The notes beneath the pieces were generated by a model. It did not search any database. It saw only the letters and a program-made list of their open reading frames with translations, and was not told the origin of the DNA. Made by a program: the position numbers and the translations under genes. Below are positions 11,063 to 23,089 of a DNA stretch of 64,000 nt, in pieces (the stretch's first letter is position 1; each line of letters opens with the position of its first letter). This DNA comes from Homarus americanus (taxonomy: Eukaryota; Arthropoda; Malacostraca; Decapoda; Nephropidae): the NCBI RefSeq assembly GCF_018991925.1, contig NW_024725489.1, positions 9,639,816 to 9,703,815 on the forward strand. Reading direction: 5' to 3'.

Positions 11063-12290
11063 TTGAATTACGACATAACATACTCCAGTAGATCGAAAAA
11101 GACGTCACAGGGTATTGTTTCTCAAATAGTCGTACCTGACACGTTGTGTGAAACGATTATAACGTTGTTCCACGATGTTCCACAGGCAGGTCACCAAGGA
11201 AGTGACAAGAGCTTGGCGGAAATAAGAAAGAAGTATTTATGGAACACAATGAAGAAAGATATAGAATTACACATTGCTAAGTGTTTGTCATGTGCTCAAC
11301 ATAAGGGTACTACAAGGTCACCGGCACCGATTCTACAATATCCTACACAGATCGTCCGTTTGACACAGTCGCTGTTGATTTGTTACAACTTCCGAGGAGT
11401 CATCAGGGATCCTCGTACGTCCTAGTGTGTGTGTGTGGATTATTTTTCTAGATTCGTGGTTCTAGTCCTACTGAAGGATAAAACAGCCGAGTCTGTGGCC
11501 TATGCATTAGTGATGAATCTCATATGTCCATACACTACGCCTAAGGTTCTCTCAGACAATGGGACAGAGTTCAAGATTCAGCTAGTAGCACAAATATGTG
11601 CCCAATATGGATACAGCAAAGTTTTGTGACTGCCTATCATCCACAGGCAAATGGCCTTGTTGAGAGAGCTAACCACAAGAACCTGGCGATACTTCGCCCT
11701 ATTGTGTGTGATTTGCAATACACAGGGGAAGATTGGTTACCGCAGGTTGCAGCGTCTATTAATGGGTCGATTAATAGCTCTACGGGCAAATCACCCTACT
11801 ACATTGTCTATGGTACAGACAAACGTCTGCCTTATGATGTACTTACGGACACGCCAAACCCTGTTTATAATATGGATGATTTCGCGGCAAAACAAATCCG
11901 TGTTTTTGCGGATATTCATACCCAAGTACGAAAAATTTAGCAGCGTCACGCGCTGAAATGATGGTCAAGCAACATAAACAAGCTAAACCTGTCATGTTAG
12001 AGATAGGCGAAGCTGTTATGGTGAGAGAACCTGAAAGGAACTCCAAGCTTTCGGCTAAGTTTTCGGGTCCATTCCGCATTATCGCCAAAGAAGCGGGCAA
12101 CAAATTTAAAATTTGGAAGCCTAATGCACAGATCGCACATCTCGTGCATGAGGATCGTCTTAAGAAGGACCATGAACATTTATTACCCACTGATGGTAAT
12201 GATGTAATAGACACCTCTTTGCAGACTGTACAAGAGCAGAGTGTGCCTAATGATTATTGTATGAAGCTTCATCATGCAAGTACATATTAA
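11063..12290 (+). pseudogene. Gypsy integrase (HHCC, DDE core, C-terminal domain)
   Basis: Four frames cover the integrase. The zinc-binding part ends CLSCAQHKG. The core shows an Asp in VDLLQLP followed by VDYFSRFVVLV, the second Asp in LSDNGTEF, and the Glu in ANGLVERAN after FVTAYHPQ. The C-terminal part (11958-12290) has SGPFRIIAKEAGNKFKIW, typical of the small barrel that follows the core. Frameshifts lie near 11415-11428 (within a GT run, probably slippage), 11600-11630 and 11940. The integrase would insert the cDNA; here it is broken. Confidence 0.85.
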
Positions 12291-12312
12291 AACAAATGTA
12301 ATTTCTTACAAA

Positions 12313-13518
12313 ATGGCTTGGAGCATCACTGTGTTGCTCCTACTGTGTTGTGGCACCGTTGTGTTGACAGACATGTCCACATCTGTCCTCAAGCCTGGTG
12401 CGCTGGTTGCACCCCTTGGACGCGTTCTCATATTAGAGGATGTGGTGAACATCAAGTATGATTTGCATGGACTGCTCAAGCTTCCCCGTCAGATGGAAAC
12501 CGTCGATGCGCAACTACAGTCAGCATTAGCAGTCCTAGATGATCTCCGTTCAGCTCCTAATGTATCGACAATGGTTGCACAAACTGTTGAGCTTCAACAA
12601 CTTCGTCTCAGGACACTTCACAAGCTTCTCGTCGCTGTCGGAAAAAGAATACCAGCGTCTGAGGCTGATCTTGCAAAGGAAGTGTGTTCTCAAGTACGAC
12701 GAAAGAGGGGTTTGTTTAATTTTGTGGGTCTGATCCAAAGCACTCTGTTTGGCACGGCAACTGCCGACGATGTAGCTAAATTGGGGGACCGCATGAACAT
12801 TGTCGATCAAGCTGTGTCTCAGCAGAAACTTGTTATATCTCAGACATTCCATACGATTACTGCTTTAGAGTCAAAAGTTAATGCGATAATATCGGAGTCT
12901 AACCAATTATTGAGGGTTGTTTATAAGTTGCAGAGTTCAGTCCCTACATTAGAGTGGCTCCTTTATTTCTCTGACTATTTGCATGCTGCGGAAGATTCAG
13001 TTTAGAATATTATTACTAATAAAAATGAACTAATTGACAGCATAGTAGATGCAGGGATCGGGCGTGTGGACGCAAAGCTTGTGCCTGTGCAGGCGCGTCT
13101 TGATGCATTACAGATTGCCAAGTTGACGTATCACTTATCTCAGATTTTTATTGATCATGAGGTGGAATACTATTACCCTCTATTGGAGTCGACTCTCACA
13201 CACAATGCTATTCTTATCCGCATACCTATGCTAGGGCAACATAAGTTTAATGCATGGCATTTAGAACCCTTCCCTTGGTTTGTTAACGACACACTGTATG
13301 CTCTGGATAGGCCTGAAGAACTTTTACTTGTAGATGAAGAATATTCTTTATTGGCGTTGGATGATCCTAGGGTACTATCGCGGTGTGAGTCATCATATCT
13401 ACACTTACACGTATGTCCAGCCTATGTGTTCGCATTTATTCCTGCTGCAGAAGGGTTATGTGAATTGGCGGTCATACAAACTAATGTACGCACAGCGCTT
13501 ACACAATGCAGCTATTAG
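12313..13518 (+). pseudogene. Envelope glycoprotein of F-protein type, truncated
   Basis: The ATG at 12313 starts a typical signal peptide (hydrophobic run ITVLLLLCCGTVVL); an in-frame ATG at 12274 overlaps the end of pol. The frame is open to 13518 apart from one in-frame TAG at 13003-13005. A basic furin-like site RRKRG followed by a GLFNF start of a fusion peptide and an LFG block matches the F-like fusion proteins of errantiviruses and baculoviruses. A coiled-coil-like stretch follows. The C-terminal ectodomain, membrane anchor and tail are missing because a hAT-like element starts at 13525. Confidence 0.75.
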
Positions 13519-13524
13519 CCAGTT

Positions 13525-13580
13525 CAGGGCCGGATTCAGGAGTGGGCAAAATGGGCAGCTGCCCAGGGGCCTCCACATAT
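13525..13580 (+). mobile_element. hAT-like element 5' terminus (extent unknown)
   Basis: CAGGGCCGGATT followed by GGGCAGCTGCCCAGG is a terminus commonly seen in hAT-family elements. It interrupts the Gypsy env. The 8 bases before it are AGCCAGTT. I did not find the matching right end or a second copy of these bases, so the element is probably truncated or longer than I can delimit. Confidence 0.45.
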
Positions 13581-14582
13581 TGTAATATTTTATTTATTTG
13601 TTTATTCATTTGGATTATTTTTATTTTCATTCTTTAAAATTCATGTCTATCTATTACATCACGTAAAACTATGTTCAGCAAGAAGCGTGATAGAAATTAG
13701 GCTAGCTACTCCTTGAAATTCATGAATACCTGGTTTTCCTATGAACAGTATATTTTTAATGAATGCTATTGTTTGTGTTGCCAATAATATGTTTAGAATT
13801 CCACAAACATATATTGATTAAAAATGAACTACATGGAATAACGAAATTGAGATTAAAAAAAACCAAATCAAATATGTTTTTCATTATCACTTCCATAACG
13901 AACGCCATCAGGGCGCTGTGTTTGTTGACAGTCGGTCAGAGGGGGTTGGGTCGTTTAGTATCTGCACATCGGTTGTCATGTGTCTGTCGATTAAAGAGGA
14001 GACTTGCGTCGCCCATGATTCGTGAACTTCCCACGAGTAGACATAAACATGTCTTGCAGATGTAAATTGAGAGAGAGAATTGTCATGTGTGCTTGTTGAG
14101 TAAAGTCGCCGCCGCTCAGTGATGAATGATCTTGTCAGTTGTCATTTCCTAGAACATGTCTTGCAAATGTTTTACTATTGGATGCAAAACTTAAATATAA
14201 TTTATAGTTAAGTTAATACTTATTCTGAAACTATCTGACCTTGGACTTAAAGAAGCCTATACATGCATTCTTGGACAGAACTATTATTTGAGTAGAGGTT
14301 TATCTGATTAATAATGCAAAGAATCATCTCTCTATAATAACTAATAATATATTCTTTTCTGTGAAGTCTCTTGAAAATTTTTGACATGTGCGGTAGTAGC
14401 TATATCAGGGCTGGTCGACTTGAAACCACATGAATGACTCCAGTCATGTCTCACTTTTGTGTGTGTGTGTGTGTTGGGAATTTGTGCACTATCAATAAAT
14501 ATACAGCTAATTAAAAATTTCTCAATGTTCTAATTTCCTCAATATAACTGCATATGGCTTCAAAATTCTCCAAAGAAGTGTT
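13581..14582. other. No gene recognised
   Basis: AT-rich sequence between the hAT-like terminus and the second PLE copy. The frame at 13763-14065 has no recognisable domain. A (TG)n run lies at about 14458-14474. Confidence 0.5.
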
Positions 14583-14868
14583 CAAATTGAATTACAAGGT
14601 AATATAGAGGAGGCATTATCCCAGTCAATGCAATGCTTATTATCCCTCAGATGAACAAACAGAGCATTGGATTCCTGGCCTGTCCTAACAAGATATTTAT
14701 GTTGTTTAAGTCTAGTAACACGATCTTTACCTGTCTGGCCTAAGTAAAACATATTACATTCCTTGCAAGAAACTTTATAAATGCAACCAATTGTGTTGTT
14801 GGGGGAGTTCTTGATTAACATTTGTTTAACGGTGCATGAGTTTTTTTATGCCACATTGACGTTCCAGG
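14583..14868 (-). pseudogene. Penelope-like GIY-YIG endonuclease fragment, inverted
   Basis: The minus-strand frame reads IGCIYKVSCKE, FYLGQTGKD and then an H-rich LFVHLRDNKHCIDW block, the GIY-YIG-type endonuclease of PLEs (CIY replaces GIY, YLG replaces YIG). The same sequence occurs in plus orientation at about 15560-15795. The two pieces are joined tail to head at 14868/14869, forming an inverted repeat around the RT part. Confidence 0.8.
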
Positions 14869-15937
14869 TTTCTAGATTCCCTGGATAATACTTCATTACC
14901 CGTCTCGAAAGACGACTTCATCGAACTCATCAAACTATGTATTAAGGATTGTAAATTTGAATTCCGCTTAGAATATTATGCTCAAAAATTTGGTATGGCA
15001 ATGGGTAATTCACTCTCACCTGTATTAAGCAACCTACTGTATATATGGAATTCTTTGAAAAGAAACTATTAAGTAATATTTTACCACCTTCAGCAGTCTG
15101 GTTTCGATATGTAGATGATGTATTATGTCTCTGGTCAAGTAATGAGGACCTAAAAGCTTTCCTGCCACAACTTAATAACTTAGCCCCCTCGAACAAATTC
15201 ACTGTAGAATTAGAGCATGACTGTAAATTGCCATTCCTAGACTGTTCATACATTCATTATTATTCTGCCCACCATAATAAAGTCAAACAGTCAGTATTTT
15301 CAGTAATGTTTTTTTGTGCTTTGAGAATTTGCAGCCCGGAATTCATTGATGAGGAATATAAATATATCTATAATATTGGCTCAAACCTTAAATACCCTAG
15401 ATGTTTCATAGACAAATGCCTGAACATTACTAAGAAATCTTTTTATAGAACTGATCCCAAGCCCACCCATGACCATAAGAATCTCTTAGTATTACCATTT
15501 CACAAAAATTTCTCTCAAATTCCTTTACAACTAAAAACCTGGAACGTCATTGTGGCATTTAAAAACTCGTGCACAGTTAAACAATTGGTTGCATTTATAA
15601 AGTTCCTTGCAAGGAATGTAATATGTTTTACTTAGGCCAGATAGGTAAAGATCTTGTAATTAGATTTAAACAACATAAATATAGTGTTAGGACAGGCCAG
15701 GAATCCAATGCTCTGTTTGTTCATCTGAGGGATAATAAGCATTGCATTGACTGGGATAATGCCTCCTCAATATTACCTTGTAATTCAATTGACAGTAGGA
15801 ACATTATAGAATCTAGTCTCATTAAACATACAGAAGCAGTCAACATGAATTTAAGTAATGGCATGTACAAACTGGACAATTTTGTAAATAAGAAGATTTG
15901 TAACCAGGTGAGAAGGTTGGGTCACCTTACCCTCTGA
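14869..15937 (+). pseudogene. Penelope-like reverse transcriptase and GIY-YIG endonuclease (copy 2)
   Basis: Starts inside the RT at LDSLDNTSLPVSKDD, exactly the block at which the minus-strand fragment at position 1 leaves the window. Motifs are FGMAMGNSLSPVLSN, WFRYVDDVLCLW (catalytic YVDD) and LPFLDCS. The endonuclease follows after a shift near 15610 with FYLGQIGKD and HLRDNKHCIDWDN, ending VNKKICNQVRR. A 2-base insertion near 15040 breaks the start. The protein would prime reverse transcription at nicked DNA. The 5' half of the element is missing and replaced by the inverted fragment. Confidence 0.85.
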
Positions 15938-16066
15938 CCTGACTACCGACCGTTGCCGTGCTTTTTACAGATTAGTAGGGCCATTACCTAATACCTGACC
16001 ATTGTGGACCTGATCTCACCCTCCTCTGTATATATACACCTTGTTTTATACCGTCTCTTAATTTAT
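15938..16066 (+). mobile_element. Penelope-like 3' tail (copy 2)
   Basis: Aligns with 830-940 of copy 1 through the CCTGACCATTGTGGACCTG and CCTCTGTATATATACACC blocks. Similarity fades after about 16066, so the hammerhead-like part is absent from this copy. Confidence 0.7.
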
Positions 16067-16834
16067 TTTAATATCCAGGTTCTAGGCATAACCAAACAAA
16101 AAGAAAAGTGAAGTAAATCAAAAGGGAATAAAAATAAATAAAGTAAACCTTTAAGAATTTAATTAATTAAAATACTAACACAATAAAGAGCCTCGTAGGC
16201 TGTCACAACAAATTGATTCAGTATCGAAACCTTTAAGACACAAATGATACTAAAACGTCGAAACATCAAAAGAATAAAAATAAAGCATTGGATTAAGTTA
16301 ACACTGCATAAACATATAAAATAACTAACACTGAAATTAACTATAGTGAAACAACACTGAATTACTTAAATGTAACTAAGCAAGCACTGATGGACACATA
16401 AGAGACATGAATAGGTACTCACATAGATATACCACATTGGTGGAGACAGGAACAACACAGAAATAAAATAAAGTATAAGTAACAGGTGACTGGTGTCACT
16501 CAAAAGAACGTGAACTGAATGACAAGAGGACTGGATTGAACTCTGTCTGCTGGTGGGGTACTATATATAGGGTCGCTCCCTCCAGTGCGACATGCCTGTG
16601 AAACATGGGTCGTTTAACGATGCAGATGGTCGTTAGAGAAACAAAGAATGCTTGTTACAATACTAAATGAAGAAATAAGATGGGCTTGAACAAATAATAG
16701 CAGTTAAAACCTTAACAGCACAGGGTAAGGTGACTAGAATATATAATAGTAAATATAACACATCATTACAGGAATAATATAGAGCAACATGGAAGCATGT
16801 TATAAAAAATAATAGAAAAATACGACACGGTCGT

Positions 16835-16838
<4 letters not shown>
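16067..16838. other. No gene recognised
   Basis: AT-rich, A-biased sequence with only short frames. A CTATATATAG motif near 16562 resembles a TATA box. The end, CGTAACA just before (TA)n, resembles the LTR end at 25816-25822, but no matching LTR start was found. Confidence 0.4.
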
Positions 16839-16924
<86 letters not shown>

Positions 16925-16972
16925 TTCATTTTAACCCATATAACACGCTGACTTTGGCTGGTGAGGTCGTTG

Positions 16973-17050
<78 letters not shown>
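16839..17050. repeat. Two (TA)n tracts separated by a 50-base spacer
   Basis: TA runs at 16839-16922 and 16974-17050. The spacer (TTCATTTTAACCC...CACGCTGACT) resembles 25836-25863 next to the 3' LTR of the Gmr1-like element, so the spacer is itself a recurrent piece. Confidence 0.9.
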
Positions 17051-17054
<4 letters not shown>

Positions 17055-18256
17055 ATATTCAGAATATTTCAGTGTAATATTTAGAGACGCAATTACCAAT
17101 AATGGTGATACTGAGTTCATGGTCAACGGAGGAAGGACAGCGCTCCCGCACAAGTAGTGAGAGTTTTAGGAACTGCGCCCATATATATTAAGTATACTCT
17201 GGCTATTTAATTTGGACGAGCCTTATGAAATGAAATGACAGTTATTAAATTGATAATGATTATAGATCGTTTCCCAGTTTGAAAATATTGCGTAAGGCCT
17301 AATTAAGCTGTTAGTTGTGCGGTGAATAAGTCATGGTCAACATAGAGTTCTTGTAGGAGCGCGTGTCTGTGAGTCGCTTTTGAGCAGTCAGACCGGACCA
17401 CCCCTGGGTTAGCCAGGGGAAACGGTCACGTGATCTGGTTCCTTGGTGACGACATCAGTTAACTAGTAAGTCTTATTCGATCTCTCAGAGCTTAGATAGG
17501 GCGGTAGGAACAAACAATGAGTGAGTGACGGTGATGTGAGTCTTAAGGAGGAATTAACAATAGCTAACAGAGGGTTTATTGCAGGGTTTCTAAAGATCCT
17601 AAGTGTCCACACGGTCTGAATGTTCACACGTTCTGAAAGCATTCACTTGGTTTGAGTTGAGCTCACGCGGTTTCGTGAGCAGTTTGGGTTGGAGTGAAAG
17701 CAACTGTCTCTTGTGCACAACTAACGATGTGGGACCATCGTTTGTCCCCGTTTGACGATCGTTTGGGGTCACCAGATCTCCTCCACCTCGGCTCACAATA
17801 CCACATATCTTCAAGCAGTTGAGTGAAAACCTTTTACTAACGGGAAGCTAGAGCTCCCTTCCGTTTTATGGATGTACTGAGTGTAAAATGAGGCTAGCTG
17901 AGTGAATGAATGGTCACACACTGAGACCAGGAGTCTAGTGGGTACTTAGAGGTGCATTCTCCTAGGTTGTGAAGGGCATGTTTGTGCCTTAAGAAAAATA
18001 CTGGTGCATGCGGAACCTATGTGTGAGGTTAGGGAGCATGTTTTCACGGGTATTGGTGGAGTTAATAATCTCTTGGTGTTCCATACCATTTCCCCAGTGC
18101 TTGATGGGATTGTTTTCTTATGTTTATGTGCCCCTAATTGTTGTCAGACAACGATGGAGCTGTTTTTCAGATGAGGTTCATCCTTTCTGTTGTAAGTGAT
18201 ACTGTGATTTAATTTTCCTTTAATGCATTTAATATTTCTTTATAAATTACATATCA

Positions 18257-18600
18257 TATATAACATTTGTTCCCCAGTGTAGTGCCTTAAGCCAGGTTAA
18301 GAGGTGTGCATCTGTTGGTGTACCATTATTTTGTTGAGTGCCCTTAAGGCCAATAAATGGTGGATTTAATAATTTCTTATTTCCTATACCATTTTCTCAG
18401 TCATTGATATTATTTTGTTGAAAGCCCTTAAGGCCTGATCATGTGCACAAGCAACATTTCTTAATACTTTGAATTGATTGTTTTTCTAAAGAGCCATTTT
18501 CTAAGTTACTAATAATTTCAATATCATGTATAACTTTTATTCCCCAGAGTAGTGTTTTAAGCCAGGTTAAGAGGTGTGCATATGTTGGTGTACCATTATT
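18257..18600. repeat. Internal direct repeats in left arm
   Basis: A block of about 58 bases (AAGCCAGGTTAAGAGGTGTG core) occurs at about 18260-18330 and 18543-18600, with CCTTAAGGCC-type units between them. Confidence 0.7.
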
Positions 18601-18818
18601 GATTGTGTTTGTAGTGTTAGAGGGAATAGAAGAGTCTAAATTTTACAGTGCATCTTATTCACCCCAATCACAGGTGCTATCCTTCTACCGGTCACGGAGA
18701 ATATTTTCTAAGTTAATTGTGTTTGTGCTGGTTCGTGTTTTTTCAATGGAGCGCTTCAACTGCATTACTATCCATCTAAAAAAACCCAAGTCAAGTGAGA
18801 ATAATTCCTTTTACCGGT

Positions 18819-18924
<106 letters not shown>

Positions 18925-19324
18925 AACGGTCGGAATTTACTGGACTTTAATTTCTCACTTGACTTGGGGTTTATTAATTATTAGATGGCAATTGTAGTGG
19001 AAGCGCCCCTTTGAGAAAAAACCCTAACCAGCAGAAGAACACTTAAATATACTAACAAAATTAATTGTCCGTGACCCATGGAAGGATAGCGTCTGTGACT
19101 GGGATGAATGAGACACACTGTAAAATTTAGACACTTGTATTCCCTCCAACACTACAGACACAATCAAATAATGGTACACCAATATGCGCACTTCTTAACC
19201 TGAACTTAAAACACTACTCTGGGGAATAAAAGTTATACATGATATTGAAATTATTAGAAACTCAGACAATGCCTCATTAGACAACAATATATTCAAAGTA
19301 TTAAGAAGTGTTGCTTGCACACAT

Positions 19325-19690
19325 GAAACAGGCCTTAAGGGTTTTCACAAAATAATATCCACCTCTGTGGAAGTGGTATAATAATAAGAAATTATTAATT
19401 CCACCATGATAGGCCTAAAGGGCATTCAATAGAATTATGTTACACTAACAGATGCAGGCCTTAAGGGTTTTCAGCAAAATAATATCAATCACTAAGAAAA
19501 TGGTATTAAAAAAATAAGAAATTAATAACTCTTCAATGAATAGGCCTTAAGGGCACTCAACAAAATTATATCCAGCACTGAGAAAATAGTACAAAAAATA
19601 AGAACTTATTAACTCCACCCTAAATAGGCCTTCAGGGCACACCACAAAATTGTATTACCCCAACAGATGCACACCTCCTAACCTAACTTA
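19325..19690. repeat. Minisatellite in right arm, unit about 85-95 bases
   Basis: At least four units carry AGGCCTTAAGGG or a close variant followed by an ACAAAATTATATCC-like segment (at about 19331, 19412/19447, 19542, 19625). The left arm holds fewer units, so copy number changed after the arms formed. Confidence 0.7.
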
Positions 19691-20918
19691 AACACTACTC
19701 TGGGGAACAAAGGTTATACCTGAGATTGAAATTATAAAGACATTAAATGCATTACAGGAACTAAATCACAGTATCACTTACAACAGCAGGGAGAAAACTC
19801 ATCTGAAAAACAGTTCCCTCATTTCTCTGGCATCAATTAGTGACACAAACATTGAAAGCAATACTATCCAAATTATTTAAGAAATATTAAACTACACACA
19901 TCAAGATAATATCAGTAACTGAAAATTTTTTATTAACTCCACACAAAAATATTATCACTATTATTAAGAAGTTACTGAGTCCACCAGTACCCTTGACCCT
20001 GCTTCCTAACCTAACACAGATTCCACCTGCACTCCGTAGTTTTTTAAGGCACAACCAACAGCCACCCGTAGTTTAAGGCCCAAACGAGCCTTTCTCCACC
20101 TTGAAAAATGTACCTCTAAGTTCCACTACTCCTGGGCCCAGTGTGTGGTCCTGTATTCACTCAGCTTGCTTCACTTTACCCCCAGTACATCCATGAAACG
20201 GAAGGGAGTGAGCCAATCAGACCTTGTACAGTTGGGAGAAGCTTTAGCTTCCCGTTAGTAAAAGGTTTTCACAAAGCTGCTTGAAGATATGTGGTATTGT
20301 GAGCCGAGGTAGAGGAGAGTTTATGACTCCAAACGATCGTCACGTCGTCAGTTGGGCACCCAAACAGCTAGTTTCACTCCAACTCTCACCATACTCAGCA
20401 GGTGGCTCAAACCCAGGTCAGTGGACGGTCATACAGCTCAATTCACCACTCGTCTCATACCGCCAGTGGACGTTATCATACCACGTGGGCTCTACAGAAC
20501 CTTGTTAATGCTGATGTTAAATAACGAAGGGACCAGGTCACGAGGTCTGTCTTTCCTAGGTACAGAACAGAGATGGTCCTCTCGCTTGACCTCTCTCACA
20601 ACTATCCAAGCCATGCTTGCTCACTGGGTCACGCTTTTCAGGAGTGACTTATTTACCAGACGATTAACAGCTTAATTAGGACGTACACAACATTTTCAGA
20701 CTGGGAAACGATCTATAATTATTTTCAATTTGATAACTGATATTTAATTTCATGATTCGCGTCCCTATTAACTCGGTAATTTACATTTAATATCGTATAG
20801 GCCTAGTTCCAAAAACTCTCACTACGTGCAGGGGCGCTCCTCCCTCAGTGGACCTTGAAAACTCAGTATCACCAATGGCGCGGCGTTTGAAATTACACTG
20901 AAATTTCTCAATATTACA

Positions 20919-20939
20919 TATATATATATATATATATAA

Positions 20940-21031
<92 letters not shown>
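20919..21031. repeat. (TA)n tract with AAATAAATA interruption
   Basis: Separates the inverted repeat from the Gmr1-like element and serves as the latter's insertion target. Confidence 0.95.
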
Positions 21032-21035
<4 letters not shown>

Positions 21036-21655
21036 ACGAACCACGTCATCAATTGTCATGATCTACCTACCCAGCACTACGAACCACGCCATCTATTGTC
21101 CTGATCTACCTACCCAGCACCACAAGCAACGCCATCTAGGGACGAAACACGAGTATGACTCGTCTTAGTTACCACTCCCGGGTTTCCCTTCTCCAAATCC
21201 TGGTTGTTGCGTCACCTCCTCAAAGTCTTCTTTGTCAGCTCCAGTTCGAGAAGAGTTCAGTTCACTCTGGGAAGTGACCACAGGATCACCTATCCTGGAA
21301 ACCTACGGCACAGTGACTACCTACCGTCTTCTACAATACTCAGCCTTACTCGTCAACCGTCTCAGCTCCGCACTTAAGTATTTGTAATCTTATATTGCCT
21401 CCTCCACCTTGCTTCAAATTATTGTATGTTGTATAAATATGTATATACTGTTAATGCTTAGGTTAAGTATGGTTAAGGGTAAATTATAGAAAGCTGAATA
21501 TTTTGTTAAGGAATTCATGGTACTTTATTATACACAACAAAAACTCGCATCCTTTGTCTACCCTTTTATAGTCCGATTGTCTTTGTTTTTTTTGTTGTTG
21601 CCTGTTGGGATCTGGGTAGACTTTTAACTATATTCTAAATCCCCAACTCGTAGCA
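21032..21655 (+). repeat. 5' LTR of Gmr1-like element
   Basis: Begins TGTTACG and ends CGTAGCA, 624 bases, nearly identical to the LTR at 25192-25822. A TATAAATA box lies at 21432-21439. Confidence 0.95.
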
Positions 21656-21657
21656 AA

Positions 21658-21674
21658 TGGCGACCGTGACAGGA
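21658..21674 (+). promoter_or_regulatory. Primer binding site (tRNA-Arg-type)
   Basis: TGGCGACCGTGACAGGA starts two bases after the LTR. The same type of site is used by many Gypsy elements and is attributed to tRNA-Arg. Confidence 0.7.
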
Positions 21675-21675
21675 C

Positions 21676-22082
21676 ACAACATTAAATGCCATATTTCTTC
21701 CCCCATTGTTACTCCTTGTTAATTATTCCTCCCAGTCACTTCTGTTCACAATTGCTTTACGGTGGTTTAAAGTTTCCTTCATATGTGTGTGCATATATTG
21801 GTATTATCGTACAGTAAGAATGACAGACGTAGGATATTAGGTTCCAAGTGTCATAAGGCTTACCTGTTATTACACGTGACAGTCGTGTAGTAAGTCTTAT
21901 CGAGTGTAGGGAAGAATCCGGATCTGTTTAATGCCGTACCGTCACTCTAGAGTAGGCTGTTCCATAGTCCCTAGTTAAGGGTGAAGTGATATCTTGGGAC
22001 GCCCCGCTCTACCAGGACCCCATAATTATAAAGCCTCAATTATTGTTCTTCTCATTATCTCATTTGGGGTCAATAATCAAGT
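21676..22082 (+). other. Gmr1-like element leader, no gene seen
   Basis: Untranslated leader between the primer site and the leader minisatellite. Confidence 0.6.
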
Positions 22083-22515
22083 AACTCAAGGGTTGTTAAT
22101 CCGGATCTTTATATTAATGCTGCAATACGCCTTTCCTGTTTCAAGTATCTAAGGGTTGTTAATCCGGATCTTTATATTAATGCCGTAATATGCCCTTCCT
22201 CTTTCAAGTATCTAAGGGTTGTTAATCCGGATCTTAATATTAATCCCGTAATACACCCTTCCTGTTTACTCAAGGGTTGTTAATCCGGATCTTTATATAA
22301 ATGCCGTAATACGCCCTTCCTGTTTCAAGTATCTAAGGGTTGTTAATCCGGATCTTTATATTAATGCCATAATACGCCCTTCCTGTTTCAAGTATCTAAG
22401 GGTTGTTAATCCGGATCTTAATATAAATGCCGTAATACGCTCTTCATGTTTATTCAAGGGTTGTTAATCCGGATCTTTATATAAATGCCGTAATACGCCC
22501 TTCCTCTTTCAAGTC
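22083..22515 (+). repeat. Leader minisatellite, about 57-63-base unit, seven copies
   Basis: The unit core AAGGGTTGTTAATCCGGATC recurs at about 22087, 22150, 22213, 22271, 22334, 22397 and 22456, followed by ATGCCGTAATACGCCCTTCC. Unit length alternates around 63 and 57 bases, hinting at a higher-order dimer. One unit also starts the second copy (30910), so the repeat belongs to the element. Confidence 0.9.
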
Positions 22516-22689
22516 TCTTATCCTTATTGAAGGATCTTATCAAAAGAACAATATTCTTAAGTGTAATTTCCCTAGGTATAACTTGGTTAGTTTCCGGGAC
22601 TTTCTGGTTATCCACTGCCGTGATATTTTCTAGGGTAATCCACTTATCTTATCTTTTGACCATTAGTTAATTTATCCTAGTTTTCTTAA

Positions 22690-23070
22690 TGATGGCTACC
22701 TCAGGATTTGTTAAACTTGGTAGTCCTGGAGGAGTGGAAGAGCAAGATACCATTTCACATTTTGAAGCATGTGGAGGAGCGTGGAGAGGTTAATTTAGGA
22801 CGTGCGGCTGAGCTGGCTGATGTGTACGCCTTGCTGGTGGAGTCACTGTGCCGTAGGGAACGTGGTACTTCCCGACATGTTAGGTCACTCTCTGATGATG
22901 ACCTTGGGGACGTAGTGGTAGGTCCGAAGGTCCACACCTACCCCCCCTAGTGCAACCAAGTTTTATTGTTCTTACTGTAAAAAACCCAGGCCATACGATC
23001 CAGTCTTGTAAACACCCAAAGTGTCGAACTGCTAAAAGTAGTTCCCTGGTTCCCAAATCCAAACCAATAG
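22690..23070 (+). pseudogene. Gmr1-like gag remnant with degraded zinc knuckle
   Basis: The ATG at 22690 gives MATSGFVK, then a shift leads to KIPFHILKHVEERGEV and LGRAAELADVYALLVES, a helical segment like the end of a Gypsy capsid. A Cys-His knuckle follows; here it is broken by frameshifts, but in the copy at 31165-32013 it reads CSYCKNPGHTIQNC. The usual central gag region is absent from both copies. Confidence 0.65.
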
Positions 23071-23089
23071 CAACCACCAATGTGGAAAG

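Larger units (their letters stand above)
2321..13524 (+). mobile_element. Errantivirus-like Ty3/Gypsy element with env, degenerate, interrupted twice
   Basis: The order is candidate LTR, gag (3684-5058), protease (5136-5378), RT (about 5990-6216, then 10104-10680), RNase H (about 10689-10971), integrase (11063-12290), env (12313-13518). This is the Gypsy order with an extra env, as in insect errantiviruses. A CR1-group LINE occupies 6222-10098 inside the RT. A hAT-like terminus at 13525 cuts the element after the env ectodomain, removing the membrane anchor and 3' LTR. Gag, pol and env all carry frameshifts or stops, and pol also has deletions, so the element is dead. Confidence 0.8.

Noticed and set aside
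16042..16838. Possible solo LTR (TGTTTTATACCG ... CGGTCGTAACA)
   Set aside because: The first bases also align with the Penelope tail of copy 1, no target duplication is visible and the interior does not match the LTR at 21032.
22080..22515. CRISPR-like array
   Set aside because: The repeats are contiguous diverged units without unique spacers, inside an LTR retrotransposon of a eukaryote.
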